This document shows, piece by piece, positions 53,642 to 60,942 of a stretch of DNA of 64,000 bases (the stretch's first letter is position 1; every line of letters begins with the position of its first letter). The stretch is taken from NCBI GenBank assembly GCA_002340255.1, contig DDLS01000175.1, positions 1-64,000 on the forward strand. The letters run 5' to 3'. Below the pieces are notes generated by a model. That model was not told the origin of the DNA. It was given only the letters and a program-made list of their open reading frames with translations, and made no database searches. Both the position numbers and the translations under genes were made by a program. This DNA is from Cyanobacteria bacterium UBA2566 (GTDB lineage: Bacteria; Cyanobacteriota; Cyanobacteriia; Cyanobacteriales; Desertifilaceae).

Positions 53642-55246
53642 TTACGAGATTATTGCAAATGAAGGATTGTCAAAATAATAACGACCTTCAGCTTGGAAGA
53701 TGCGCTCTAGGAGTTGTTCGATTCCTTGGGCGATAACCACAGTATCTTTTAAACCATACATTATTCTATTTTCAAATAAAGGATGGGTAGCTGAAACGGA
53801 TTTATCATGAAATATTAATCCTTCATCGATATAACCAATAATAGATTTTCCTAACAATATTAAATTTTCATGGGTGTAACCAATACAGCGTTTATCTTCA
53901 AGCTCGATCAAGTGTTGAACTGAAGTAGAAGTTTTGACTTCATTAAATACATAATATTTACACCTATAATATTTATGTACATCATATTTCGTCAAGATCC
54001 AACTATGACCGCTGTTTGGGTAAAGCGTCGCTCCATCAAATCGTTCTAGAATTTGAATGTGTGTTTTAGGAAGAGAGTAAATCGATCTAAAGTTTGACCA
54101 ATCAATCGGTTTCTGCGTGATATGTTCGCGCTCAATATTATCCAATAATCGTTGAAAGTTATCTCTTTCTCGTACAGCCCAACCCACTTCAGGACTCAAG
54201 GTTCCTTCCTCTGAATGTTGGCAAACACCGATCAAGCCAGCCAATAGTTCTAGAGAATATTCTTGTTGATTGAATATCAGTTCAAAGGGAACTTGAGAAA
54301 GACCTAAAGGTAGGACACGAGGAGAAATACCTTTATTAACTGTAATATCAGAACGTGCGATCGCCAAAATAGGATTTCGTCTTGAAGGTACATTGGTGAT
54401 TTGATCGCGGAGATAGGGAAATAAATCGGCTAACCAACCGGTAATTACGTCACCACCATACATTTCTTGCGGTTTGTAAATCTGTTGCCAAAATGACAAG
54501 GAAGGCTTTCCTGATGCGGTTTTTACGAACTCGTCACAGATGGGTAATAATCGATCCGTCCACCAGCTTAGGTTATATTCAGCCATCATGCGGACGCGAT
54601 CGCAAATACTCTGCCAATCTTGTACTGTTCCCAATAGGGTAATCTTGGGAATACCGCAGATGCAAAGCATTTCATAATCAAAATATTGACGAAATGTATC
54701 CATCATGACGATGCGACTGGCAGTTAGCGCGTTAGGGGTTGTGGTGCTAAAGTTACATTCTAAGAGGTGATAAACTTCTGCTCCAACGCGATCGCGAATC
54801 AACAACGTCCACTCATGAACAGCTTTGCTCCACTCGTCTGCTTGTTTGGGAATATCCAATACTTCGATAGTTAGAGTCTCTTTACCTGAATGAGAGACCA
54901 AGCGATCGCGCAATTCTTCGGCATGATTGTTAACATGGTGAGCAAATCCTTGAGCGATCGTTATCCAAATGATATCCGGGGTGAGCAATAAGGGACGATG
55001 CTCGGAAAACGCCAGATGAACTGCCAATGCTAGGGGATGAATTCCACGAGCTAAAGTATTGTATCGAGTGCTAACCATCTGAAAGCTAGCGTCATGACTA
55101 AAGGCTAATACGGGTTTTTCCAATTGGCGCTCAAACTGAGATTTCGCCTCTTGAGTGGGGAGAAGCTCTGTAGCTTGTTCGACTTCATCGACCGAGAAGG
55201 AGATTTGGTTGTACTGTTGGTTGAGTATTGGTGCGATCTGTGCCAT
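53642..55246 (-). CDS. DUF4419 family protein
   Basis: This 534-aa protein starts at ATG 55246 (MAQIAPILNQQYNQISFSV); a TTG five codons upstream is the alternative. Landmarks of DUF4419 are HPLALAVHLAFSEHRPLLLT, PDIIWITIAQGFAHHVN, and DYEMLCICGIPKITLLGTVQ and DWQSICDRV in the middle. The last 150 residues diverge. The family occurs in fungi and bacteria and its function is not known. The gene stands alone upstream of the small protein at 53335. Confidence 0.8.
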   Translation of the reverse strand: MAQIAPILNQQYNQISFSVDEVEQATELLPTQEAKSQFERQLEKPVLAFSHDASFQMVSTRYNTLARGIHPLALAVHLAFSEHRPLLLTPDIIWITIAQGFAHHVNNHAEELRDRLVSHSGKETLTIEVLDIPKQADEWSKAVHEWTLLIRDRVGAEVYHLLECNFSTTTPNALTASRIVMMDTFRQYFDYEMLCICGIPKITLLGTVQDWQSICDRVRMMAEYNLSWWTDRLLPICDEFVKTASGKPSLSFWQQIYKPQEMYGGDVITGWLADLFPYLRDQITNVPSRRNPILAIARSDITVNKGISPRVLPLGLSQVPFELIFNQQEYSLELLAGLIGVCQHSEEGTLSPEVGWAVRERDNFQRLLDNIEREHITQKPIDWSNFRSIYSLPKTHIQILERFDGATLYPNSGHSWILTKYDVHKYYRCKYYVFNEVKTSTSVQHLIELEDKRCIGYTHENLILLGKSIIGYIDEGLIFHDKSVSATHPLFENRIMYGLKDTVVIAQGIEQLLERIFQAEGRYYFDNPSFAIIS

Positions 55247-55363
55247 GGTATGATTCCCCAAAATCTATTTCTATTATATTGCCGGGGGCTTTTGATTGGC
55301 GATCGAGATTAAGGTTTATCTGGAGTAATAATGACTCGATTTTTGGCAATAGGTAGAAGCAAT

Positions 55364-57028
55364 TCAATACTCTGAATAAACCCGATCGCCTTTAATCAAG
55401 GTATGCGCTTGCCAATCTGCTGAGGGTTGGGGATAATCGTTGCGATAATGACCGCCTCGACTTTCCGTGCGAAAGGCTGCACTTTTGAGTATCCAATAGC
55501 CAATATCCAATAAATTAAGGGTTTCCACGGCTAATTTTAATTGGGTTGCTGCCTGCTCAGAGGTGAATTTTACGGGTTCATTGGGAGATAAATGGTTTAA
55601 GTATTGGGCGATCGCACGTTCTCTCACCTCAGAACCCCAAGCGCTCACCGTCGCTATTGCTTCCTCTAATAGGGATTGCTGGCGAGAAATGCCCGCACTA
55701 TGCCACATGAGAGCAGGTAATTGTTGGCGAATGGACTCAAAAAATCCTTGGTCTGCCTCCCAGTCTACAGTTTCCGTTCTTGGAGTGGGAAGGGGAGCAT
55801 CCGCAACGGTTTCAATCTCTAATTTCTGTAACTGAGCGGCAAATACAATACATTCCAATAAGGAATTACTCGCCAAACGATTCGCTCCATGGACTCCTGT
55901 ACTGGCTGTTTCGCCGATCGCATATAATCCGGGTACAGAAGTCGCTGCCATCAAATCTACCGCCACTCCTCCCATCCAATAATGGGCGGCTGGCGCAACC
56001 GGTATGGGTTCTGCAAACACATCAATGCCCCATTGCTGACACTTTTGGATGATATTGGGAAAACGATAGCGGACTTTTTCTGGGGCGATCGCCCGCAAAT
56101 CCAGATAAACGGTCGCTCTGACGGGATCGGGGGCTGTTTTCTCCAAATGATTAAAAATTGCCCGACTGACCACATCACGGGGCGCTAACTCCCCTCTGGG
56201 GTCATAATCAAAGGCAAACCTACGCCCCTGGGCATCGACTAAATGGGCCCCTTCTCCTCGCACCGCTTCGCTGATCAGAAAATGGGGCGCTCCTGGTTTG
56301 CTTAGGGCTGTGGGATGGAACTGGACAAACTCTAAATCCCTCAGAACTGCTCCTGCACGCCACGCTAGGGCTACTCCATCCCCTGTACTCACTGGGGGGT
56401 TCGTCGTTTGGGCAAAGATTTGCCCCCCGCCTCCAGTCGCTAAAATCACCGCATTAGCTCCGATCCAGACAATTTGATTTTCCCACAATAAACTAATCCC
56501 TTGAATAGCCGCGCCTGGTGCATCTTGCCATAAACTGAGGGCAAAGGCTTGGGAGAGAACTTGAATATTCGGTCGCTCCGAGACTCGAGCCGTCAGAATA
56601 TCAATAATGGCTCGCCCGGTGGTATCTTGGGAATGAAGAACCCTGGAGCGAGAATGGGCGGCTTCTAGGGTAGTGGCGAGTTTATTGTTTTTGCGATCGA
56701 ATGCTACACCGAGTTCCAGTAAAGAATGGATCGCTTCTGGAGCATGATTGACTAAAAATTCTACCGCCTGGCGATCGCACAAACCTGCCCCTGCATGTAA
56801 TGTATCTTCGAGATGCAATTCCGGCGAGTCATCCTCGGCGATCGCGGCCGCTATTCCCCCTTGGGCCCATTTACTCGAGCCTGTGCGAAGTTTATCTTTC
56901 GTCACCAGCAAAATCCGATACTGTGCAGGTAAACAGAGGGTGGCATACAGTCCCGCAGCTCCGGAACCCACCACAATAAGATCGAAGGCTCTAGAGGGAA
57001 TAGGGGGCGTTGAATGGGGGCTGTTCAA
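55364..57028 (-). CDS. nadB: L-aspartate oxidase
   Basis: This is a 554-aa flavoenzyme of the succinate-dehydrogenase/fumarate-reductase family. FDLIVVGSGAAGLYATLCL binds FAD; SSKWAQGGIAAAIAEDDSPE is the NadB flavin loop. EFVQFHPTAL and VRGEGAHLVD hold substrate-binding His/Arg residues. GMGG-like YWMGGVAVDLMAATSVPGLY and TGVHGANRLASNSLLE complete the active site. It oxidises aspartate to iminoaspartate for NAD synthesis. No in-frame ATG lies at the start: TTG 57028 has GGGAG 7 nt before it and is my choice. Confidence 0.93.
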   Translation of the reverse strand: MNSPHSTPPIPSRAFDLIVVGSGAAGLYATLCLPAQYRILLVTKDKLRTGSSKWAQGGIAAAIAEDDSPELHLEDTLHAGAGLCDRQAVEFLVNHAPEAIHSLLELGVAFDRKNNKLATTLEAAHSRSRVLHSQDTTGRAIIDILTARVSERPNIQVLSQAFALSLWQDAPGAAIQGISLLWENQIVWIGANAVILATGGGGQIFAQTTNPPVSTGDGVALAWRAGAVLRDLEFVQFHPTALSKPGAPHFLISEAVRGEGAHLVDAQGRRFAFDYDPRGELAPRDVVSRAIFNHLEKTAPDPVRATVYLDLRAIAPEKVRYRFPNIIQKCQQWGIDVFAEPIPVAPAAHYWMGGVAVDLMAATSVPGLYAIGETASTGVHGANRLASNSLLECIVFAAQLQKLEIETVADAPLPTPRTETVDWEADQGFFESIRQQLPALMWHSAGISRQQSLLEEAIATVSAWGSEVRERAIAQYLNHLSPNEPVKFTSEQAATQLKLAVETLNLLDIGYWILKSAAFRTESRGGHYRNDYPQPSADWQAHTLIKGDRVYSEY

Positions 57029-57090
57029 TCGTTTCTCCCAGATATAAACAGGTTTGGCGATCTTCCTATTCTATCCCCTGGCCACCCTTT

Positions 57091-57156
57091 AGAAACCGGG
57101 TTTCTGAAGCCAGATTTGGGTTGGGAGTCGGAACTTGTCACAGAAACCCGGTTTCT
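57091..57156. repeat. Two AGAAACC/GGTTTCT repeats upstream of nadB
   Basis: AGAAACCGGGTTTCT at 57091-57105 is the reverse complement of AGAAACCCGGTTTCT at 57142-57156. Both match the pair beside chlM at 39980-40012. They lie 63-130 bp upstream of the nadB start, in a 180-bp gap without a gene. Confidence 0.75.
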
Positions 57157-57209
57157 TTGTTCTGAATCTCATTCTTACTGCCCGCGCCCTGGTTTACAAT
57201 CGGCAAAGC

Positions 57210-57404
57210 CTAATGCTTTACTATCAAGGAAACTGGCGATGGCGAAGCGAAACGGAGTTTTATCGCCATTTCCACGACTGCTTCGACTGGATACTCTATT
57301 TCCACAGCACGAGCCACTAGAGCTTCACGAATGCGATCGGGCAATTGTCCTAAAATGATTTGATCATCAGCAGGAGAAAGCTGTTTTTGAAGTTGAACTG
57401 ACAT
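57210..57404 (-). CDS. Small protein, possible antitoxin, 3' end altered by a repeat
   Basis: This 64-aa protein starts at ATG 57404 (MSVQLQKQLSPADDQIILGQ). LPDRIREALVARAVEIEYPV and EAVVEMAI resemble short cyanobacterial antitoxin-like proteins of unknown partner. The last 16 residues are encoded by a dispersed 20-bp repeat and adjoining sequence (57249-57268), so the natural C-terminus was probably replaced. No toxin gene is next to it. Confidence 0.5.
   Translation of the reverse strand: MSVQLQKQLSPADDQIILGQLPDRIREALVARAVEIEYPVEAVVEMAIKLRFASPSPVSLIVKH
57249..57268 (+). repeat. 20-bp dispersed repeat, copy 2
   Basis: Identical to 48927-48946 (GAAACGGAGTTTTATCGCCA). It lies inside the 3' part of the small gene on the opposite strand and supplies its last codons. 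A nearby GGCGATGGCG suggests a larger imperfect palindrome. Confidence 0.7.
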
Positions 57405-57449
57405 AGCATCACCATTCACTTCTTGGATGCGTTACAGCGCTTCGCACTG

Positions 57450-57818
57450 CTATAAGGCTTCAATTTTAACTCTACCACCCTCAACTGCATCAACCTGCAA
57501 TCGATAACCATAAAGCATCCCCATTCCAAGCAGGGGTTCTGTTTCGGATTCTGCAATGTCGATTGCGCGGTATTGCCCATCCCAAATTACTGTTCCGGTG
57601 TAAAAATCAAACACAGTTTCGCTGCCATCACCCAAGGTTACTGTATTGGAGGTTCTCCAAGGTAGCCTAAGACGAATAATCGTTTCCGATGGTAAAGACA
57701 GGCAGCCATCAAATCCAGTATCAATGACAGTATCAATAACTTCTCGTTGCCCACTTGAGTTACCCACTACAAGAGGAAGTGTTGCTTCACGCCGCCAATT
57801 CACAACTCCATAAATCAT
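57450..57818 (-). CDS. Retropepsin-like aspartic protease, copy A
   Basis: This is a 122-aa protein starting at ATG 57818 (MIYGVVNWRREATLPLVVGN). VIDTVIDTGFDGCLSLP carries the D-T-G catalytic triad in the hydrophobic-D-T-G-F setting of clan AA single-domain proteases, which act as dimers. TEPLLGMGMLYGYRLQVDA is the hydrophobic-hydrophobic-Gly partner motif. It starts on the stop of the ~90-aa gene (TAATG), so the two are co-translated. A diverged copy of the same gene pair lies at 58478-59115. Confidence 0.83.
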   Translation of the reverse strand: MIYGVVNWRREATLPLVVGNSSGQREVIDTVIDTGFDGCLSLPSETIIRLRLPWRTSNTVTLGDGSETVFDFYTGTVIWDGQYRAIDIAESETEPLLGMGMLYGYRLQVDAVEGGRVKIEAL

Positions 57819-58090
57819 TAACTCTGCTTCAGACTCCGCGAACCAAAATGATAGACGGCACGGTGTCCGATGCGAATTGTCCAAGGTTGAGGATCGGCAT
57901 GACGTTCAAATAATGGATCGGTTGCAGCGATCAGAGTTTCACCTACCTCAAAATCTCCAGTTTCGATGTCAATGGCTACAATTTTGCCTTCATTTCCAGC
58001 TTCGACTTGTTGCCGAATACCGGTTTCATAGAGTTCTTGTCCCCGTCTAGCTAATTCTTCTTTGCTGTAACGTCGTTGGCGAAGTACCAT
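57818..58090 (-). CDS. Small protein paired with aspartic protease, copy A
   Basis: This is a 90-aa protein with the start at ATG 58090 (MVLRQRRYSKEELARRGQEL). It has the pattern LYETGIRQQVE, GKIVAIDIETGDFEVGE, then a tail ending with IRIGHRAVYHFGS. I do not recognise a named family. The copy at 58840 shares LYE-xx-IRQQVE, GK-x-V-x-IDIETGD and the IG-(x)n-FG end, so this is a conserved two-gene unit with the protease. It might be an inhibitor, substrate or targeting partner of the protease. Only the pairing is observed. Confidence 0.75.
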   Translation of the reverse strand: MVLRQRRYSKEELARRGQELYETGIRQQVEAGNEGKIVAIDIETGDFEVGETLIAATDPLFERHADPQPWTIRIGHRAVYHFGSRSLKQS

Positions 58091-58116
58091 GGAATTACCC
58101 TCAACAGCAGCCAATT

Positions 58117-58378
58117 ATGAGCGATCGCACCCTAAATATTCTAGACGATTTATCAAGAAAATCACAGAAGCTGATACCAGAAAATCAGCAACTGTTGTTA
58201 GTTTTTGCCGAGTTTCTGCTAGAGCGGCAAACTCAGTCAATGGCAACTTCTAGTCTTAATGAAGCAGAATCCTCTCCCGTACCAAAACGGGTTTTAGGTT
58301 TACATGTAAGGTATGGGTTGGATCGGTGATGATTTTAACGATCCTCTTTCCGATGAGTTTTGGACAGAGGTGGTTTAG
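58117..58378 (+). pseudogene. Antitoxin with +1 frameshift near the C-terminus
   Basis: ATG 58117 gives MSDRTLNILDDLSRKSQKLI and a helical segment up to PVPKRVLGLH, then the frame shifts to VRYGLDR and stops at 58329. The next frame reads GMGWIGDDFNDPLSDEFWTE and VV, stopping at 58376-58378. This is the usual antitoxin tail (compare VPDDFNDPLPEE in the protein at 47689). One extra base after codon CAT explains the break. No toxin follows; a DUF433 fragment comes next. Confidence 0.78.
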
Positions 58379-58388
58379 GCTAAAATTA

Positions 58389-58444
58389 TAGATAGAATCA
58401 TTCTCTGTGTTGTTATGAGCGATCGCGACATCATGACCATTTAG
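58389..58444 (+). pseudogene. Duplicated 5' fragment of the DUF433 gene
   Basis: 58389-58441 matches 59642-59694 at 48 of 53 positions by my count, covering the leader and the first nine codons of the DUF433 gene. Here ATG 58415 gives MSDRDIMTI and then TAG. The intact gene has MSYRDIITIEPDK. Homology stops at the TAG. It is a partial duplication or the remnant of a second DUF433 locus. Confidence 0.75.
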
Positions 58445-58477
58445 ATCTGCCTAGTTTATCAATAAATTTTAATCGAG

Positions 58478-58843
58478 CTACAGTTCATCAATCGTTACTA
58501 ATCCACCTTCCGTAAACTGAATCACCAGCTCATATTCAGCAAGCAAAGCAGTTCCAATTAGGGGTCTGCGTCCTGTTGCAAACACACGAGTTTCTCGCTC
58601 CTCGTTATTCCAAAGAATAATTGCTTTATGTACGGGCAACATCACCGGGCTATTATCTGCTAGACTTACGAGCATGTCATACTTGAAAGGAAGATTCAGC
58701 AACGCTACTGCCTCTGGCGGTAAACATAGCTCATCTGTAAATCCTGTGTCTACTACAAACTCAATGGGGAAGTCAGCACGATTCGGAATCCGAAAAGGTA
58801 TGATAATAATTGGATGTCCATCAGATACGATGCCTGAAATCAC
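58478..58843 (-). CDS. Retropepsin-like aspartic protease, copy B
   Basis: This is a 121-aa homologue of the protein at 57450. FVVDTGFTDELCLPPEA has the D-T-G motif and RRPLIGTALLAEYELVIQF the partner motif. The start is GTG 58843, forming a GTGA overlap with the stop of the small protein. Identity with copy A is low (catalytic region, PL-x-G and the EGG-x-V end), so the duplication is old or the pairs arrived separately. Confidence 0.83.
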   Translation of the reverse strand: MISGIVSDGHPIIIIPFRIPNRADFPIEFVVDTGFTDELCLPPEAVALLNLPFKYDMLVSLADNSPVMLPVHKAIILWNNEERETRVFATGRRPLIGTALLAEYELVIQFTEGGLVTIDEL

Positions 58844-59115
58844 TCGACGGCACGCTCCATGACACCACCACCAAAAGATGCTGCGACGTTATATCCGATT
58901 TTGAATCCAACAAGCCGAGCATTGGGGTGCTTTTCACTCAAGTCGTCAGCAGCACGCAAGCCATTTTCATCAACTTTATAGTCTCCTGTTTCAATGTCAA
59001 TGATGACCATTTTGCCAATATTCTCGTCTAACTCCACCTGCTGACGAATCTGACTTTCGTACAAATGCTTTGCACGTTGGGCAACTGCTTCACGGCTTAA
59101 AAGGATAGTCTGCAT
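58840..59115 (-). CDS. Small protein paired with aspartic protease, copy B
   Basis: This 91-aa protein starts MQTILLSREAVAQRAKHLYE. IRQQVELDENIGKMVIIDIE then TGDYKVDENG, then KIGYNVAASFGG. It aligns with copy A along its whole length. It carries a helical N-terminus and a strand-rich centre with conserved IDIETGD. It overlaps the protease gene by 4 nt, the same coupled order as in copy A. Confidence 0.75.
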   Translation of the reverse strand: MQTILLSREAVAQRAKHLYESQIRQQVELDENIGKMVIIDIETGDYKVDENGLRAADDLSEKHPNARLVGFKIGYNVAASFGGGVMERAVE

Positions 59116-59245
59116 AGGCTAATTGGCGATCTCGACACTACTATTATATCGTCATTCTGAGCGATCGCCGAACGTGCTATAAATATAGAAAATTGATGAC
59201 TTCCCAGAGCTGGAAGAGAAAGATATCAGAAGTTCTGCCTAGAGT

Positions 59246-59440
59246 TTACTGGCGATCGCTCCTTGTGTTCAGTTGCTTTGGCGATCGAGGTTCTCGAAGA
59301 GGCTTAGAAATAATTTTCCTATCACTGGTTGCTTGCCGTTTCCTCAAGTCATCACAAATCGCTTTCAAGTCATAATTGAATGCTCTAGCGTGTTCCTCCC
59401 GAATTCTATAGATTTCTTCTAAAATTTCATCTCTCCACAT
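59246..59440 (-). CDS. Small antitoxin-like protein, toxin partner truncated
   Basis: This 64-aa protein starts MWRDEILEEIYRIREEHARA. FNYDLKAICDDLRKRQATSD is the continuation typical of a short protein found next to PIN-domain genes in cyanobacteria. The last 20 residues (KPLREPRSPKQLNTRSDRQ) look unselected. Its ATG is 3 nt after the stop of a PIN-domain fragment at 59444. It is therefore the surviving half of a toxin-antitoxin pair, with the antitoxin downstream of the toxin. Confidence 0.65.
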   Translation of the reverse strand: MWRDEILEEIYRIREEHARAFNYDLKAICDDLRKRQATSDRKIISKPLREPRSPKQLNTRSDRQ

Positions 59441-59443
59441 TGT

Positions 59444-59643
59444 TTAAATTCCCATTAACTCGTAGGGTGTACAAATTGGGGGTAGCTCATACCCAACATC
59501 ACAACTAATCTGAACCAGCTTTTTCTGAATTTGAGCGTTGGCAATATGTTTACAGTTCCATGTTAGTAAATAGTCTAAGCCATAGATTGTAGCGATCGCC
59601 ATACGCAAGGCATCACCAGCAGCTTTGCTGTGGTATAAGTGTA
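59444..59643 (-). pseudogene. C-terminal fragment of a PIN-domain toxin
   Basis: The minus-strand frame reads LYHSKAAGDALRMAIATIYG then LDYLLTWNCKHIANAQIQKK and ends ELPPICTPYELMGI, TAA at 59444-59446. This is the last ~65 residues of a VapC-like PIN protein (D-AL-x-x-AIA, LTWNCKHIAN). The N-terminal half is absent: homology ends at about 59643, where the DUF433 leader begins. The gene was cut when that segment was placed next to it. Confidence 0.8.
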
Positions 59644-59667
59644 GATGGAAGCATTCTCTGTATTGTT

Positions 59668-59898
59668 ATGAGCTATCGCGACATCATTACCATTGAGCCG
59701 GATAAACGGGGAGGCAAACCCTGTATTCGTCGGATGCGAATTACGGTTTACGACATTCTTGGCTGGCTTGCTGCTGGAATGTCTATGGCTGAAATTATTG
59801 AGGATTTCCCGGAGCTAACAGAGACAGATATCAGAGCTTGCTTAGAATTTGCAGCCGATCGCGAACATCGTTTAGTTGCTTCGGTGAGTGTCGCTTGA
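59668..59898 (+). CDS. DUF433 antitoxin
   Basis: This 76-aa protein starts MSYRDIITIEPDKRGGKPCI. RRMRITVYDILGWLAAGMSM and EIIEDFPELTETDI are DUF433 hallmarks; the fold is a winged-helix-like DNA-binding domain. It overlaps the DUF5615 gene, its usual toxin partner, at TTGA. The 5' leader and first codons are duplicated at 58389. Confidence 0.87.
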   Translation: MSYRDIITIEPDKRGGKPCIRRMRITVYDILGWLAAGMSMAEIIEDFPELTETDIRACLEFAADREHRLVASVSVA

Positions 59899-60227
59899 AA
59901 CTCCTTTTCGATCAAAACCTGAGCCGAAAACTTATCCCTCGCTTGGCTGATATTTTTCCCAATTCTAGCCATATACAATTTCATGGGTTAGCAGAGAAGA
60001 CAGATACAGAGATTTGGGAATTTGCCAAGCTCAACGATTTCTGCATTGTGACTCAAGATGCAGATTTTGCTGAAAGAAGCCGACTATACAGTTCTCCCCC
60101 AAAAGTGGTATGGCTAAGATGTGGAAATGCACCCACTCAACAGGTTGAAGCTCTGATTCGTTCTGGGCAAGAAGCCATTGAAGAACTTTTAGCAAATCCT
60201 GCTCTTCACTGCTTGGAACTTCACTAA
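59895..60227 (+). CDS. DUF5615 PIN-like toxin
   Basis: This is a 110-aa protein. The start is TTG 59895, overlapping the DUF433 stop (TTGA), giving (M)KLLFDQNLSRKLIPRLADIF, the standard N-terminus with the first Asp in FDQN. FAKLNDFCIVTQDADFAERS has the TxDxDF motif and VVWLRCGNAPTQQVEALIRS the third family block. All key acidic residues are present, so the DUF433/DUF5615 pair looks functional, probably as an RNase with its antitoxin. Confidence 0.87.
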   Translation: MKLLFDQNLSRKLIPRLADIFPNSSHIQFHGLAEKTDTEIWEFAKLNDFCIVTQDADFAERSRLYSSPPKVVWLRCGNAPTQQVEALIRSGQEAIEELLANPALHCLELH

Positions 60228-60279
60228 GCTCAATAGGAATTAGCCAGGACACGAATCTAGGAATAGAAGACATAAGGGC

Positions 60280-60729
60280 TTAACGACCTGGTAGAGACTT
60301 CCTTGCCACATTAGATATTAAGTGAACATAGGAATTAACGACGGGGATAAAGCTCGGCAAAATACCAACTATTTCTTGTGCAACCAAGGCCGCAGGTGGC
60401 TGGTCAATGGTTTTTTCCGAACTAACAGTTCTAGTATCTCCGATAGGGATCACTCCCATAACACGCCACTGCTCCTTAACCGTATATGAGTAATGTTGTC
60501 TTTTCCAGAAAAACCAAACGCTTTCTTCCCATCTGCTCGTTTCTTGAAAAACTTCTTTAGTAAAGATAAGTGGGATCATTGCTAATACAAAAGCAACCCA
60601 TATCACGATTTTTGACGTATCGCTTTCGATGTTGAATTTTTCTAGCAAGAGAACTTGGAGATAAGACCCGAAGATCAGAATCATAGAGTTGACTAAGGTT
60701 GAGATTAAAGAATACGCTGTGTTAGCCAT
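60280..60729 (-). CDS. Hypothetical small membrane protein
   Basis: This 149-aa protein has two membrane segments (about 8-30 and 41-58: LISTLVNSMILIFGSYLQVL and VIWVAFVLAMIPLIF), then a Trp-rich soluble part (RWEESVWFFWKRQHYSYTVK). A second hydrophobic stretch lies near PAALVAQEIVGILPSFIPVV. I do not recognise a family. It is divergent from the NB-ARC gene, sharing a 213-bp spacer. Confidence 0.6.
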   Translation of the reverse strand: MANTAYSLISTLVNSMILIFGSYLQVLLLEKFNIESDTSKIVIWVAFVLAMIPLIFTKEVFQETSRWEESVWFFWKRQHYSYTVKEQWRVMGVIPIGDTRTVSSEKTIDQPPAALVAQEIVGILPSFIPVVNSYVHLISNVARKSLPGR

Positions 60730-60867
60730 GTTAATTAGTTTTGCGAAGTTAGTCTTTTAACAATGCCACTAAGAATTGTAGGTCTTAGCTATCCAATAAA
60801 ACCACTGAAAAAAACAGATTTTTTGGTCATCTTTATTACGAATCGTTAAGCACAGGACAGAAAAACT

Positions 60868-60898
60868 TTGCTTTTCTCGGTAAAAAGTATGCTATAAT
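60868..60898 (+). promoter_or_regulatory. Extended -10 promoter for the NB-ARC gene
   Basis: TGCTATAAT at 60890-60898 is a perfect TATAAT with the TGn extension. TTGCTT at 60868 is a possible -35 at 19-bp spacing, longer than ideal, but an extended -10 tolerates this. The ATG at 60943 is 45 nt downstream, leaving a leader of about 38 nt without a strong Shine-Dalgarno site. Confidence 0.6.
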
Positions 60899-60942
60899 AG
60901 AAAAAACCTTTATGTTATGTTGATTTTATAAATGTTACAGAA

